21,627 nucleotides of DNA from Tannerellaceae bacterium (GCA_031284275.1 JAITAD010000083.1:1-21627); one strand, 5' to 3'. Positions 6,284-14,757 are shown, counted from the stretch's first letter. Numbers and translations: made by a program. The notes: generated from the letters alone by a model not told the origin.

Positions 6284-8860
6284 TTACAACGGTTGTATCC
6301 AACGGACGAAAGCAAAGTCCATACGGTGTGGCAGGGCTTCGTGCTTGGGGAAGACGCGGAACCCGATCTTGAGGCGTCCGGCTTCGTTGAGGACGGAGTG
6401 CAACTCGAAATGTAACTTGCTGCCTTCCTCACCGACGAGGTGGAACTCGGCGGTACGGACGACCTCGGGGAGATGTTTCTCCTCGCCGTCGCCGCGCAGG
6501 ATGACCATGTCGACGCCGAGCATGGTATGCAGGTCGCGGCGGTCGATGGTCAGCCGGTGTACGTATTCGCAGCCGGCAAGGGGGCCTTCGGGGCCGTAGA
6601 AATCGGGGGTGGATGTGAACTGCTCGATAACGAAACTGTCCCAATGGGCGGCAACTTCGTCTTTCCAAAGGGCAAGCTCACGTGCCAGAGCATAGCCGTC
6701 GGCGGACAGTCGGGCATGGCGCGTAGCGAGGCGTCGGTAAAAGCGTTCGATATAGTCGCCGAGCATACGTTCCATAGTATAGTCGGGGGCTATCTGTGCG
6801 AAAGAGTTCTTGATGCAGTTGATCCACCGCGTGGAATATCCGCCGGGTCCTCGGTCGAAATAGATGGGGATAATCTCCCGTTCGAGCGTGGTGTAGATGG
6901 TGGCGGCGTCCAGTTGGTCCTGAAACTTCTGGTCTTCATAGGTGCGCTTGTCGGTGAGCGCCCATCCGGCGCCGGGACGGTATCCCTCGTACCACCATCC
7001 GTCAAGGACGGAGAAGTTGAGCACGCCGTTCATCAGCGCCTTTTCGCCCGAAGTGCCGGAGGCTTCGAGCGGACGGGTGGGGGTGTTGAGCCAGACATCG
7101 ACGCCGGCGATGAGGTGGCGCGCCAGTCGCATGTCGTAATTTTCGAGGAAGAGTATCTTGCCGGTGAACTCGGGGCGCCGGGATATCTCGACGATGTACT
7201 TGATAAGCCCCTGTCCGCCGCCGTCGGCAGGGTGCGCCTTGCCGGTGTAGATGAAACGGACGGGATAGTCGGGGTTATTGACGATACGGGAGAGCCTGTC
7301 GAGGTTTTCGAAGAGGAGATGGGCGCGTTTGTAGGTGGCGAAACGCCGTCCGAAACCGATGAAGAGGGCGCGGTCGTCAAGCGCCTGATGGACGTCGATG
7401 GCGGTGGCGGGAGCGCTCTGGTTGGTGAGGCGATTGTCGCCGTACTGGGTATTGATGTATTGAATGAGTTTGCGTTTGAGGGATTTGCGCAGCTCCCATA
7501 TCTCGACGTCGGGGACGTTGTGTATCTCTTCCCAATATTTCCGGTCGGATTGGTGGTTGAAGAAATCATCGTCAAACTTACCGGCGAAGAACTTTTTGGT
7601 CTCGGTAGCCGCCCATGTGGGCATGTGTACGCCGTTGGTGACGTATCCGACGTGTAACTCCTCCGGAAAATAACCTTTCCAGAGCGGTGCGAACATGCGC
7701 CGTGAGACCTTGCCGTGCAACCAACTGACGCCGTTGGCTTCTTGCGAGGTATTGAGTGCGAAGACACTCATGGAGAACTTCTCGCCCGATCCGGGGTTTT
7801 CACGCCCCATATCGATAAAGTCTTGCCACGAAATACCCAGACGGGCGGGGAAATCGCCGGTGTAACGGCGGAAAAGCTCTTCGTCGAAATAATCGTGCCC
7901 TGCCGGCACAGGGGTGTGTACGGTGTAAAGCGAAGAGGCGCGGACAAGTTCCAAAGCCTGTCGGAAAGAAAGTCCGTTGCGAACGTAATTGACCAGCCGC
8001 TGGACGTTGATAAGGGCGGCATGCCCTTCGTTGCAATGGTAGACTTGCTTGCTGATGCCAAGCTTTTCGAGCAGGAGGATGCCCCCGATACCGAGCATAT
8101 ATTCCTGCTTCATGCGGTTCTCCCAATCGCCACCGTAGAGTTGGTGGGTGATAGAACGGTCCCAATCACTGTTTTCGGGGATATCGGTGTCGATGAGATA
8201 GAGCGGTACCCTGCCGACATCAACGCGCCAAATATGTGCCGATACGGTACGGCCGGGATAGGGGACTTCGAGCAAAAGCGGATGGTGTCGGTCGTCGGTA
8301 ACGAGGGTGAGGGGCAGGGAGTGGAAGTTCTGCTCCTCGTAGTTTGCCACCTGTTGGCCGTCGATGGTGAGGGTCTGAGTGAAATAGCCGTAACGGTAGA
8401 GGAAACCGACGGCGCAAAGGTCGATGTTGCTGTCACTGGCTGCCTTGAGGTAGTCGCCGGCCAGAACGCCAAGCCCGCCGGAATAGATGCGGAGCACGTT
8501 CGTCAGCCCGTATTCCATACTGAAATAAGCTACGGAGGGGGACTTGGCGGGGTCGGGCTTCTCGTCGATATAGGCGCGGAAACGTGCGTAGACTTTCTTC
8601 ATCTCACTCATTAACTCCTTGTCGGCGAGTATCTCACGGATACGTCCATAAGTGAGGCGTTGCAGTAGCAGGACAGGATTACCCTCAGTCTCCGCCCAGA
8701 GGGCTTTGTCAAGTTTGCTGAAGAGCTTGGCGCCTTCGTGATTCCATACCCACCAGAGGTTGGTAGACATCTCGCCGAGCGGGGACAGCTCGGTGGGCAG
8801 CATGGCGTGCGAATACACTTCTCTCCAGATGGGTGCATTGGTCTTGATACGTCCTTTCAT
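6284..8860 (-). CDS. glgP: Alpha-glucan (glycogen/maltodextrin) phosphorylase, GT35 short type
   Basis: The enzyme releases glucose-1-phosphate from the non-reducing ends of alpha-1,4-glucans by phosphorolysis, using pyridoxal phosphate, in the cytoplasm. The 858-residue protein matches the family in length. The N-terminal half has SVAYFSMEYGL and YSGGLGVLAGDYLK; the C-terminal half has IGFGRRFATYKRAHL and the PLP site EASGTSGEKALMNG, with K607 as the probable Schiff-base lysine. The SGEK form rather than GNMK is typical of the short AgpA-like branch, which lacks the allosteric N-terminal extension of animal enzymes. The ATG at 8860 gives the natural N-terminus; translation further upstream would cross the promoter region. 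A TACATTTGC element lies 72 bp upstream. No other glycogen gene is adjacent. The coding strand is C-rich, as expected for a gene on the lagging strand. Confidence 0.95.
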   Translation of the reverse strand: MKGRIKTNAPIWREVYSHAMLPTELSPLGEMSTNLWWVWNHEGAKLFSKLDKALWAETEGNPVLLLQRLTYGRIREILADKELMSEMKKVYARFRAYIDEKPDPAKSPSVAYFSMEYGLTNVLRIYSGGLGVLAGDYLKAASDSNIDLCAVGFLYRYGYFTQTLTIDGQQVANYEEQNFHSLPLTLVTDDRHHPLLLEVPYPGRTVSAHIWRVDVGRVPLYLIDTDIPENSDWDRSITHQLYGGDWENRMKQEYMLGIGGILLLEKLGISKQVYHCNEGHAALINVQRLVNYVRNGLSFRQALELVRASSLYTVHTPVPAGHDYFDEELFRRYTGDFPARLGISWQDFIDMGRENPGSGEKFSMSVFALNTSQEANGVSWLHGKVSRRMFAPLWKGYFPEELHVGYVTNGVHMPTWAATETKKFFAGKFDDDFFNHQSDRKYWEEIHNVPDVEIWELRKSLKRKLIQYINTQYGDNRLTNQSAPATAIDVHQALDDRALFIGFGRRFATYKRAHLLFENLDRLSRIVNNPDYPVRFIYTGKAHPADGGGQGLIKYIVEISRRPEFTGKILFLENYDMRLARHLIAGVDVWLNTPTRPLEASGTSGEKALMNGVLNFSVLDGWWYEGYRPGAGWALTDKRTYEDQKFQDQLDAATIYTTLEREIIPIYFDRGPGGYSTRWINCIKNSFAQIAPDYTMERMLGDYIERFYRRLATRHARLSADGYALARELALWKDEVAAHWDSFVIEQFTSTPDFYGPEGPLAGCEYVHRLTIDRRDLHTMLGVDMVILRGDGEEKHLPEVVRTAEFHLVGEEGSKLHFELHSVLNEAGRLKIGFRVFPKHEALPHRMDFAFVRWIQPL

Positions 8861-8931
8861 CTCGTATGGTGTTGTCTGTTGTTTCGTTATGATGTTACCC
8901 GACTGTCACGGCGTTGTCCGTTTGAGCCGGC

Positions 8932-8940
8932 GCAAATGTA
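8932..8940 (-). promoter_or_regulatory. Promoter -7 element of glgP
   Basis: The minus strand reads TACATTTGC, matching TAnnTTTG, 72 bp upstream of the glgP ATG. It lies in the 157-bp divergent gap shared with the fumarylacetoacetate-hydrolase-family gene. A TTTG at the -33 position is not clear. Confidence 0.45.
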
Positions 8941-9017
8941 ATGTTTTATGGGAAAAATGCTTGCCGCCGGCCGCCTGTCGGCAAAAAATCTTTCCTTTGC
9001 GGAAACGATTGACAAGC

Positions 9018-9632
9018 ATGAAGATATTTGCCGCTGCAATGAACTATCGTTCCCCGAACGCTACCGGAGAGGAGGGGACAAAGCATGAGCCGGTGGTGTT
9101 CGCCAAGCCGGATACGGCTGTCTTGCGAGACGGTCGGCCGTTCTTCCTGCCGGACTTCTCCGAAGAGGTGGCCTTTGAGACGGAGGTGGTGGTCAAAATC
9201 AACCGGCTGGGAAAGAATATCGAGGAACGGTTTGCACATCGTTATTACAGTGAAGTGACGGTGGGCATCGATTTCACTGCCCAAGACCTGCTCCGCCGTT
9301 ACCGCGCCGAAGGGTTGCCTTGGGAGATGGCGAAAGCTTTCGATGCCTCGGCGGTGTTGGGGACATTCGTGCCGCTCACGGAATTGGGCGGTAACATCAA
9401 CAACTTGGCGTTTCACCTCGAAATCAACGGTATCAACGTGCAACAGGGACTGACGGCTGATATGGTTCATTCTACTGATGCGCTCATCGCCTACGTCAGT
9501 CGTTTCTGCACCCTCAAAACGGGTGACCTGATCTATACGGGGACGCCTGCGGGAGTAGCGCCCGTCAAACGGGAAGACCATCTGGTAGCGTTCCTCGAAG
9601 GGCGTCCGCTTCTGGATTGCTTCATACGCTGA
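9018..9632 (+). CDS. Fumarylacetoacetate hydrolase-family protein (YcgM/acylpyruvase type)
   Basis: This 204-residue, single-domain cytosolic enzyme belongs to the FAH superfamily, whose small members hydrolyse acylpyruvates, decarboxylate oxaloacetate or tautomerise related 2-oxo acids. The metal ligands are visible: E54 and E56 in FETE, and D85 in VGIDFTAQD. The 2- and 29-residue spacings match the E-x-E...D ligand set of the YcgM group. The C-terminal signature GDLIYTGTPAGV (169-180) is intact. The exact substrate cannot be read from sequence. The frame is open upstream to 8760, but that part overlaps glgP; the ATG at 9018 gives the normal family N-terminus (MKIFAAAMNY). It stands alone between divergent and convergent neighbours, so it is probably monocistronic. 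A TTTG about 20 bp upstream (8996-8999) may belong to its promoter. Confidence 0.9.
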   Translation: MKIFAAAMNYRSPNATGEEGTKHEPVVFAKPDTAVLRDGRPFFLPDFSEEVAFETEVVVKINRLGKNIEERFAHRYYSEVTVGIDFTAQDLLRRYRAEGLPWEMAKAFDASAVLGTFVPLTELGGNINNLAFHLEINGINVQQGLTADMVHSTDALIAYVSRFCTLKTGDLIYTGTPAGVAPVKREDHLVAFLEGRPLLDCFIR

Positions 9633-9672
9633 TGCGATGAAGGATCTGTTGTGAAAAGGCAAGGATAAATTG

Positions 9673-9694
9673 GGCTTGCGAGTAGCCGTTTTTT
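9673..9694 (+). terminator. Weak hairpin plus T-run after the FAH-family gene
   Basis: GGCT (9673-9676) can pair with AGCC (9684-9687) around a 7-nt loop, followed after one base by six T (9689-9694). The stem is only 4 bp, and an alternative pairing of GCAAG with CTTGC overlaps it. It lies in the 81-bp gap between two convergent genes, where a terminator is expected. Confidence 0.35.
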
Positions 9695-9713
9695 GTGCTT
9701 TTGCCGAGAAACA

Positions 9714-11300
9714 TCATGGCGTCGGCACGTCGGTGTCCTCCTCTTTCTCCTTGCGGGGGGCGAGGAGGCGGGCGTAGTCTTGTGGGCTGTTGATGAGGCG
9801 GAGGGCTTCGCGGAGGCTGTCGTTGTTGTCGTTGATGATGCGGTAGTAATCGGCGGTGTCGTAGAGGTCACGCGCGATGAGGGCTTTGATTTGCAGGGTG
9901 ATAAGCGGCAGGGCGTGGTTGTACTGCTCGGCGTCGAAAGGAATGCTGTCGGCTTCGGCGAGATTGAGGAGTTGTCCCAAGAGGAGCGTGTCTACAATGT
10001 ATTTCTCGCGGTAGACTTTGGGGTTGCGATAACGTGCGGCAAGAGAGGTGCGGTTGGCGTCGATGTAGTTCATGGTAAGCCGGTTGAGCAGTCCTGCGGC
10101 GTTGATTTTGCGGTGGTAATCGGTGTAGAGGGAGGTGTCAAGCGGGATGAAAAAGTCGGGCATGATGCCGCCCGGGCCATGTATGCTGTCTGCATTCATC
10201 AGCTCGCCGCGGTTATAGCGTTCGATGAGGTCACGCCGATACTCCTGTTCTTTCCCGCTCTCGTAGGGTTTCTGTATGGAACGGCCATTGGGGGTATAGT
10301 AGCGGGAGACGGTGAGGCGTATCATGGAACCGTCCGGGAGTGCGATAGGTTTCTGTACGAGACCTTTGCCGAAGGTGCGGCGGCCGACGACGATACCGCG
10401 CTTCCAATCCTGCACGGCGCCGGTAAGTATCTCTGCGGCGGAAGCGGAAGACTCATCGACGAGGATGGCCAACCGTCCATTGCGGAAACACCCCTCGCTG
10501 CCGGCGTGCACTTCTTCGCGCGGGATGCTGCGCCCTTCGGTATAGACGATGAGTTGTCCGGTAGCGAGAAAATCTTCGGCGAGACTGACGGCGGCGCCGA
10601 AGACGCCTCCGCCATTGCCCTGAAGGTCGAGGATGAGGTTTTTCATGCCTTCCTTCCTTAACTTGTCGAGGGCGGTGCGGAACTCGTCGGCGGTAGTGGC
10701 GGCAAAGCGGTTAAGTTTGACGTATCCGGTGGTCTTGTCGAGCATGTAGGCGGCATCCAAACTGTGGACGGGTATCTTGTCGCGTATGATACGGTATTCG
10801 AGGAGTTCGGGCTTTCGGTTGCGTTGTACCTGCACGGTGACTTGCGTACCTTTGGGGCCGCGGAGGCGTTTCATGATGTCGGTGGTCTTCATCTTGACGC
10901 CGGCGATGACCGTGTCGTCGACGAGGATGATACGGTCGCCTGCAACAAGGCCGACTTTTTCGGCCGGCCCTCCGGCAATGACCTGTATGACGTAAAGGGT
11001 GTCGGTGAGCATGTTGAACTGTATGCCGATACCGTCGAAGTTGCCTTGCATGGACTCGTTCATGTCTTTGGTCTCGACCGGGTCGGCATAAGTGGAGTGG
11101 GGGTCTAACTTTTCGAGCATGGCGGTGATGGCGTCTTCGACGACTTTGCTGTCATCTACGCTATCGACGTAGAAACTTGAGATAGCGTAGAAAGCGGTCT
11201 GAATCTTACGCAGCTCCAAGGTGATATCTTTCCCTGCCGCCTGTGTGGCCAGAGAGAGGGCGAGAAAGAAGAAAGGCAGGGATCGTGCTATCTTGATCAT
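9714..11300 (-). CDS. S41-family C-terminal processing protease (CtpA/Prc-like)
   Basis: This 528-residue periplasmic serine protease cleaves proteins at or near their C-termini. It begins with a Sec-type signal peptide (basic MIKIAR, hydrophobic core, cleavage near residue 23); there is no twin-arginine motif. A PDZ domain spans about 90-160 (carboxylate-binding region near GIGIQF, residues 90-95). The protease core follows, with catalytic S287 in SSASAAE and general base K312 in FGKG. The S-to-K spacing of 25 equals that of E. coli Prc, and D298 is at the conserved intermediate position. A helical C-terminal region of about 130 residues follows and ends in an acidic, disordered-looking tail. 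The stop of tatC lies just 3 bp upstream of the start, so it is almost certainly translated from the tatA-tatC transcript. Several Bacteroidota carry similar proteases; the targets here are unknown. Confidence 0.9.
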   Translation of the reverse strand: MIKIARSLPFFFLALSLATQAAGKDITLELRKIQTAFYAISSFYVDSVDDSKVVEDAITAMLEKLDPHSTYADPVETKDMNESMQGNFDGIGIQFNMLTDTLYVIQVIAGGPAEKVGLVAGDRIILVDDTVIAGVKMKTTDIMKRLRGPKGTQVTVQVQRNRKPELLEYRIIRDKIPVHSLDAAYMLDKTTGYVKLNRFAATTADEFRTALDKLRKEGMKNLILDLQGNGGGVFGAAVSLAEDFLATGQLIVYTEGRSIPREEVHAGSEGCFRNGRLAILVDESSASAAEILTGAVQDWKRGIVVGRRTFGKGLVQKPIALPDGSMIRLTVSRYYTPNGRSIQKPYESGKEQEYRRDLIERYNRGELMNADSIHGPGGIMPDFFIPLDTSLYTDYHRKINAAGLLNRLTMNYIDANRTSLAARYRNPKVYREKYIVDTLLLGQLLNLAEADSIPFDAEQYNHALPLITLQIKALIARDLYDTADYYRIINDNNDSLREALRLINSPQDYARLLAPRKEKEEDTDVPTP

Positions 11301-11303
11301 AAT

Positions 11304-12122
11304 TCATGTGTTTTCGGTTTCCGGAGAAGTAAAAAAGGCGCTTATCTCATAAAGGAGGTACAAGGGGATGAAAACAAGGCTGAGCGTGAAGGGGTCTCCA
11401 CTGGGCGTGATGAAAGCGGCGGCGACGAGGAGAACGACGATGGCATGGCGACGGTAACGGTGGAAAAAAGTGCGGTGTAACAGCCCTAACTTCGAGAGTA
11501 GCCATGAGACGAGGGGCATCTCAAAGACTATCCCCATAATGAAGATGAGCATGAGGAAGTTATCCATATAGGATTCCAAAGAAACCTGTTCGGTGATATC
11601 GGCGCTGAGCTGGTAGGTGGCAAGAAAACGAAGGGTGAGGGGAAAGACGGTGTAATACCCGACGGCGCATCCGGCGAAGAACATGACGGTACCAAACAGG
11701 AATACGAAGCGCACGTTGCGTCGCTCGTGCTCATAGAGGGCGGGACGTATGAATCGCCATACCTCGAACATGAGATAAGGGAATGCCAACAGGAGGGCTA
11801 TCCACAGGGAGGTGGTCATGTGCGTGAAGAATTGCGAGGCCATCTTGATGTTGAAGATGTCGATATGGAAAGAGGTGTCGCAGAAATCGGTTACAAGGCC
11901 GAAATATCCTCCTGCTTGACAGAAAAGGCGGTAGGTGAGAAAATCGCCTCTGGTGGGGGCGAGAATGACGGTATCGAAGATGCCGCTCTCCCCGCGCATG
12001 AAAGCGAAGACGAGCATGGCCAGAACAATGAGGGCGAGGACAGAGCGGAAAAGTGTCCAACGCAGCTCTTCGAGATGGTCCCAAAAGGTCATCTCTTCCT
12101 GTTGGGGTGAGGGGTCGCTCAT
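11304..12122 (-). CDS. tatC: Sec-independent protein translocase TatC
   Basis: TatC is the inner-membrane receptor that binds twin-arginine signal peptides and recruits TatA to export folded proteins. The 272-residue sequence has the N-terminal family motif HLEELR (16-21) and six hydrophobic segments, with the conserved cytoplasmic stretch RPALYEHERR between segments 2 and 3. The loop between segments 1 and 2 is long (about residues 42-92), as is common in Bacteroidota. The gene starts 31 bp after tatA and ends 3 bp before the S41 protease gene. No tatB is present; a TatAC-only system with TatA doing both jobs is usual in this phylum. Confidence 0.96.
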   Translation of the reverse strand: MSDPSPQQEEMTFWDHLEELRWTLFRSVLALIVLAMLVFAFMRGESGIFDTVILAPTRGDFLTYRLFCQAGGYFGLVTDFCDTSFHIDIFNIKMASQFFTHMTTSLWIALLLAFPYLMFEVWRFIRPALYEHERRNVRFVFLFGTVMFFAGCAVGYYTVFPLTLRFLATYQLSADITEQVSLESYMDNFLMLIFIMGIVFEMPLVSWLLSKLGLLHRTFFHRYRRHAIVVLLVAAAFITPSGDPFTLSLVFIPLYLLYEISAFFTSPETENT

Positions 12123-12153
12123 GCCGGCTTATGAGGGGGACAAGGAAGAGGGG

Positions 12154-12345
12154 TTATTTCCCTGAGTCGTCGGAATTGATGTCTTCTTCGATGCCTTTGA
12201 CACCGTCTTTGAAGTTTTTCACTCCTTTACCGATGCCTTTCATGAGTTCGGGTATCTTTTTCCCGCCAAAGAGGAGCAGCACGATGATGGCGATAATAAT
12301 GATTTCGGGGGTCCCCAAGTTGCTGAGAAACATCAGATGGTTCAT
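12154..12345 (-). CDS. tatA: Sec-independent translocase subunit TatA/E
   Basis: This 63-residue protein has a short periplasmic N-terminus, one hydrophobic helix (about 14-27, EIIIIAIIVLLLFG), the hinge FGGKKIPEL and an amphipathic helix (GIGKGVKNFKDGVKGI), followed by an acidic tail. This is the standard TatA layout and it forms the export pore with TatC. The FGGKKIPEL form is TatA-like rather than TatB-like. It is the first gene of the tatA-tatC-protease unit, with a TAnnTTTG element 29 bp upstream. Confidence 0.95.
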   Translation of the reverse strand: MNHLMFLSNLGTPEIIIIAIIVLLLFGGKKIPELMKGIGKGVKNFKDGVKGIEEDINSDDSGK

Positions 12346-12373
12346 GAAATGCCGTTTTTGATTTGTTCTGCGG

Positions 12374-12382
12374 ACAAAGGTA
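12374..12382 (-). promoter_or_regulatory. Promoter -7 element of the tatA-tatC-protease unit
   Basis: The minus strand reads TACCTTTGT, matching TAnnTTTG, in the 63-bp gap between the BspA-like gene stop and the tatA start. It suggests that the tat operon is transcribed separately from the upstream repeat-protein gene. Confidence 0.5.
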
Positions 12383-12408
12383 TGAGAAAAATGCTGATTG
12401 CAGCAGGG

Positions 12409-14577
12409 TTAGCGAAGTATCTTGCGCGTACCGGATGGGGTGATGAGGAGGCAGGCGGCAGGGCGGCCGGCAGGGATGGCGTCGGCAGGGCCGCTGTATA
12501 CCGATTTGCCACGAAAATCGTAGAGGCGTACGGGGGTGTCGCCGAGGGAAGAGATATCCTCACCGCTGCCTAAAGAGGGGGCGGGGAGGATGGCGGTGGA
12601 GACAGGGAAGTGGCGCACCCAATCGGGGTCAAGGCGGTAGTCTTCAAGGGCATCGTCGGGACACGTGAAACGTGCGTCATTGGAGATGGCGGCGAAAGCA
12701 TCGAGGCCGTAGAGGGGCGGCACGTCGGCTTTCAGCACGATGTCGGTGAGCGATTCGCAACCGGCAAAAGCGCCTGCACCGATAGCGGTGACGGTGGCAG
12801 GGATAATAACCTCATTGAGGGTGAGGTGTCCTGCGAAAGCGAGCTTTCCAATGGTCTTTACGGGATAACGTCCGACGTAACGTACATCAATGACATCGGG
12901 GATGGTGACATGTCCGGCGGCATAGGGGGGGCTGACGGGATTGGGGCCGGTGACGATGGCGCTGTCTCCCTCAATGCGGAAGAGTACATCGTAACGGGGC
13001 GGGAGGAAAAGCAACTGCCAGTCGGGATTTGCCTCATAGGTTCTACGGACGGTTTCGGGGGCGGTGAAGACCGTGTTGAGGGGGACGTCGATGAAGACAT
13101 TCTTCCCGAGTACGGGCGGAGTGAGGGCAAAGGTGGTGACGGTCTCAAGGGTGGTACATCCGGCAAAAGCGCCGGAATCGATACGGGTGAGGGTGGCGGG
13201 CAAGGTGAGGGTGACGATGGGGGCATCTTTGAAAGCGCTTGGGGCGATGATGGAGGCAGGGTAGGGGCGGTTGGAGTTGTCGCCGTAGACAATGGCCGGG
13301 ATGGTGAGGTCAGCGGCTTCGGCTGCGCCGTTCAGGCCGGTAATGACGGCGGTATCCTGTTCGATGCGGAAAGTGAAAGGGTACTCGACATGGAAATAGG
13401 GTTGCCATGCGGGGACGGCAGAATAGGCGGCGAAAGCTGCGGGGTCGGGCACAGTGAAACAGGCTGAATGGGGGATATTGTCGAAAGCGGATCTGCCGAG
13501 TTCGGGCGGGCGAGTGGATAAGAGGTGGACGGTGTCGAGGTTCGTACAACCGGCGAAAGCTTCGCTGCCGATGTGGGTGATGGAGGATGGAAGGGTGATG
13601 TTTTGCAGGGTGGGTTGGTTACGGAAAGCGAAGTCGCCGATGGCGATGATGGGATATTTCCGCCCTGCATTGTGATAGACGGCCTCAGGGAGGATGAGTT
13701 TGCCGGTACTCCAATCAGGGTGTTCCTTGTTGGGGGCGCTGACGGTGGCTTGGTTATTTGCGATACTAAAGAGGATGTTGTATGCGGGAGGGAAGAACGG
13801 TTGCCATGCGGAGGCGGTATAGGCGGTTTTATCAGGGCAGGAGAAAATGGCGGAGGTGGGGATGTTGGCAAAAGCGCCGTCGGCGAGGGTGGGTGGATCG
13901 GTGGCGTCGATGCGGAAGGTGGCAAGCCGACTGCACCCGGCAAAAGCGTTGGCGTTAATACGGGTGATGGTAGCGGGTAGGATGACATTGGCGAGTTTTG
14001 TACGGGAACGGAAAGCTCCGGCGGCGATGGTGGTGACGGGGTATCTACGTCCGGCATTGGCGTAGACAGAGTCGGGAATCTCCAACAGGCCGCTTCCCCA
14101 AGCAGAGAATGTTATATTGGGGGCGGTGACGATGGCTTGGGCATTTTCGATGTGGAACACAATGGAATAGTCGGGAGGAAAGAAAGGACGCCATGCAGCA
14201 GAGTTGGTATAGGCTTGTCGGGCGTTTGCGGGGCAGATAAACTTGGCGCTTTGGGGGATGTAGGTGAAAACGTCTTGACCGAGGTCAGGCGGAACAGAGG
14301 GGAGTTCGACCTTTAGGAGAGAGGTGGCTTTGATGAAAGCGGAATCGGCGATGGCAACGGGATAATAGGCGTCGTAGTGGTGGATAGTTGCGGGGATGGT
14401 GACCTCAGTGACGGTGGCGGGAAAAGGGGTATTGAATCCGGTAATATAGACCTTCCCCTCTTCATCATTGAAGGAGTAGGTAAAACTCCCTGAGACTTCG
14501 GCTTGCAACGGCAGGGCGCAAAGGAGGGCGAGCAGCCCGAGTGCGAAAGAAGAAAAAAGATGTCGCTCGTTTTTCAT
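12409..14577 (-). CDS. Secreted BspA-like leucine-rich-repeat protein, five modules, sorting-tail C-terminus
   Basis: The 722-residue protein starts with a Sec signal peptide (MKNERHL, hydrophobic 10-22, cleavage after about residue 26). The body is five homologous modules: a shorter one at about 31-138, then 139-267, 268-400, 401-530 and 531-660. Each has an opening beta strand (like RIEGDSAIVTG), a YPV..I..AF segment, the BspA/TpLRR signature (LPATIT.I...AFAGC..L) and a closing WQPFFPP-like turn. The last 62 residues contain VRLYDFRGKSVY and a terminal RKILR, which resembles a type IX C-terminal sorting domain. BspA-like proteins are surface proteins that often bind host or matrix ligands; the ligand here is unknown. 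The frame extends 13 codons further upstream, but the ATG at 14577 places the signal peptide correctly and fits the promoter. Confidence 0.85.
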   Translation of the reverse strand: MKNERHLFSSFALGLLALLCALPLQAEVSGSFTYSFNDEEGKVYITGFNTPFPATVTEVTIPATIHHYDAYYPVAIADSAFIKATSLLKVELPSVPPDLGQDVFTYIPQSAKFICPANARQAYTNSAAWRPFFPPDYSIVFHIENAQAIVTAPNITFSAWGSGLLEIPDSVYANAGRRYPVTTIAAGAFRSRTKLANVILPATITRINANAFAGCSRLATFRIDATDPPTLADGAFANIPTSAIFSCPDKTAYTASAWQPFFPPAYNILFSIANNQATVSAPNKEHPDWSTGKLILPEAVYHNAGRKYPIIAIGDFAFRNQPTLQNITLPSSITHIGSEAFAGCTNLDTVHLLSTRPPELGRSAFDNIPHSACFTVPDPAAFAAYSAVPAWQPYFHVEYPFTFRIEQDTAVITGLNGAAEAADLTIPAIVYGDNSNRPYPASIIAPSAFKDAPIVTLTLPATLTRIDSGAFAGCTTLETVTTFALTPPVLGKNVFIDVPLNTVFTAPETVRRTYEANPDWQLLFLPPRYDVLFRIEGDSAIVTGPNPVSPPYAAGHVTIPDVIDVRYVGRYPVKTIGKLAFAGHLTLNEVIIPATVTAIGAGAFAGCESLTDIVLKADVPPLYGLDAFAAISNDARFTCPDDALEDYRLDPDWVRHFPVSTAILPAPSLGSGEDISSLGDTPVRLYDFRGKSVYSGPADAIPAGRPAACLLITPSGTRKILR
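12598..14163 (-). repeat. Four tandem ~390-bp modules within the BspA-like gene
   Basis: The DNA repeats with the protein modules. The landmark CCGGCAAAAGC (encoding AFAG) or its variant CCGGCGAAAGC recurs at about 12761, 13160, 13550 and 13937, giving intervals of 399, 390 and 387 bp. Module ends at residues 267, 400, 530 and 660 set the unit size at 129-133 codons. The copies have diverged in sequence but share short identical stretches. Confidence 0.85.
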
Positions 14578-14634
14578 AAGACGTTCATTTGACGGAGAGT
14601 ACGGCGCCGGCAACACGTACCGGCAGTTCCGATA

Positions 14635-14643
14635 GCAAAGATA
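14635..14643 (-). promoter_or_regulatory. Promoter -7 element of the BspA-like gene
   Basis: The minus strand reads TATCTTTGC, an exact TAnnTTTG match, 58 bp upstream of the ATG at 14577. It overlaps one arm of an inverted repeat (14637-14651), so the promoter may be under operator control. Confidence 0.5.
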
Positions 14644-14651
14644 ATATCTTT
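14637..14651. repeat. Inverted repeat in the divergent bspA-like/clpB gap
   Basis: AAAGATA (14637-14643), one central A, then TATCTTT (14645-14651) forms a perfect 7-bp inverted repeat. A third copy of AAAGATA follows at 14662-14668. One arm overlaps the -7 element of the BspA-like gene. It may be a regulator-binding site, or a chance effect of two opposed promoter-like elements. Confidence 0.5.
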
Positions 14652-14680
14652 ATGTAAAGAGAAAGATATCGGCGGTGGAT

Positions 14681-14710
14681 TTTGCGAATGGATGTTGGTA
14701 TTGTTTTTGC
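14681..14710 (+). promoter_or_regulatory. Probable clpB promoter (-33 TTTG, -7 TGTTTTTGC)
   Basis: TTTG at 14681-14684 and TGTTTTTGC at 14702-14710 match the Bacteroidota -33/-7 pattern with one mismatch in the -7 element and a 17-bp spacer, slightly short of the usual 19-21. Transcription would start near 14716, about 40 nt before the clpB ATG. No CIRCE-type heat-shock operator is visible. Confidence 0.35.
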
Positions 14711-14757
14711 GTGTACATAGATAGGTGAGTTAAGGTAGAACTTAATACGAGAGAACG

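Noticed and set aside
6214..6432. Longer N-terminus for the coiled-coil membrane protein
   Set aside because: It would overlap the glgP 3' end and cross a good promoter element; the added residues look random.
6440..7657. Long open frame (405 codons) on the + strand antisense to glgP
   Set aside because: It lies wholly inside a clearly conserved gene. Open antisense frames are expected in GC-rich coding DNA, and the translated product has no recognisable domain.
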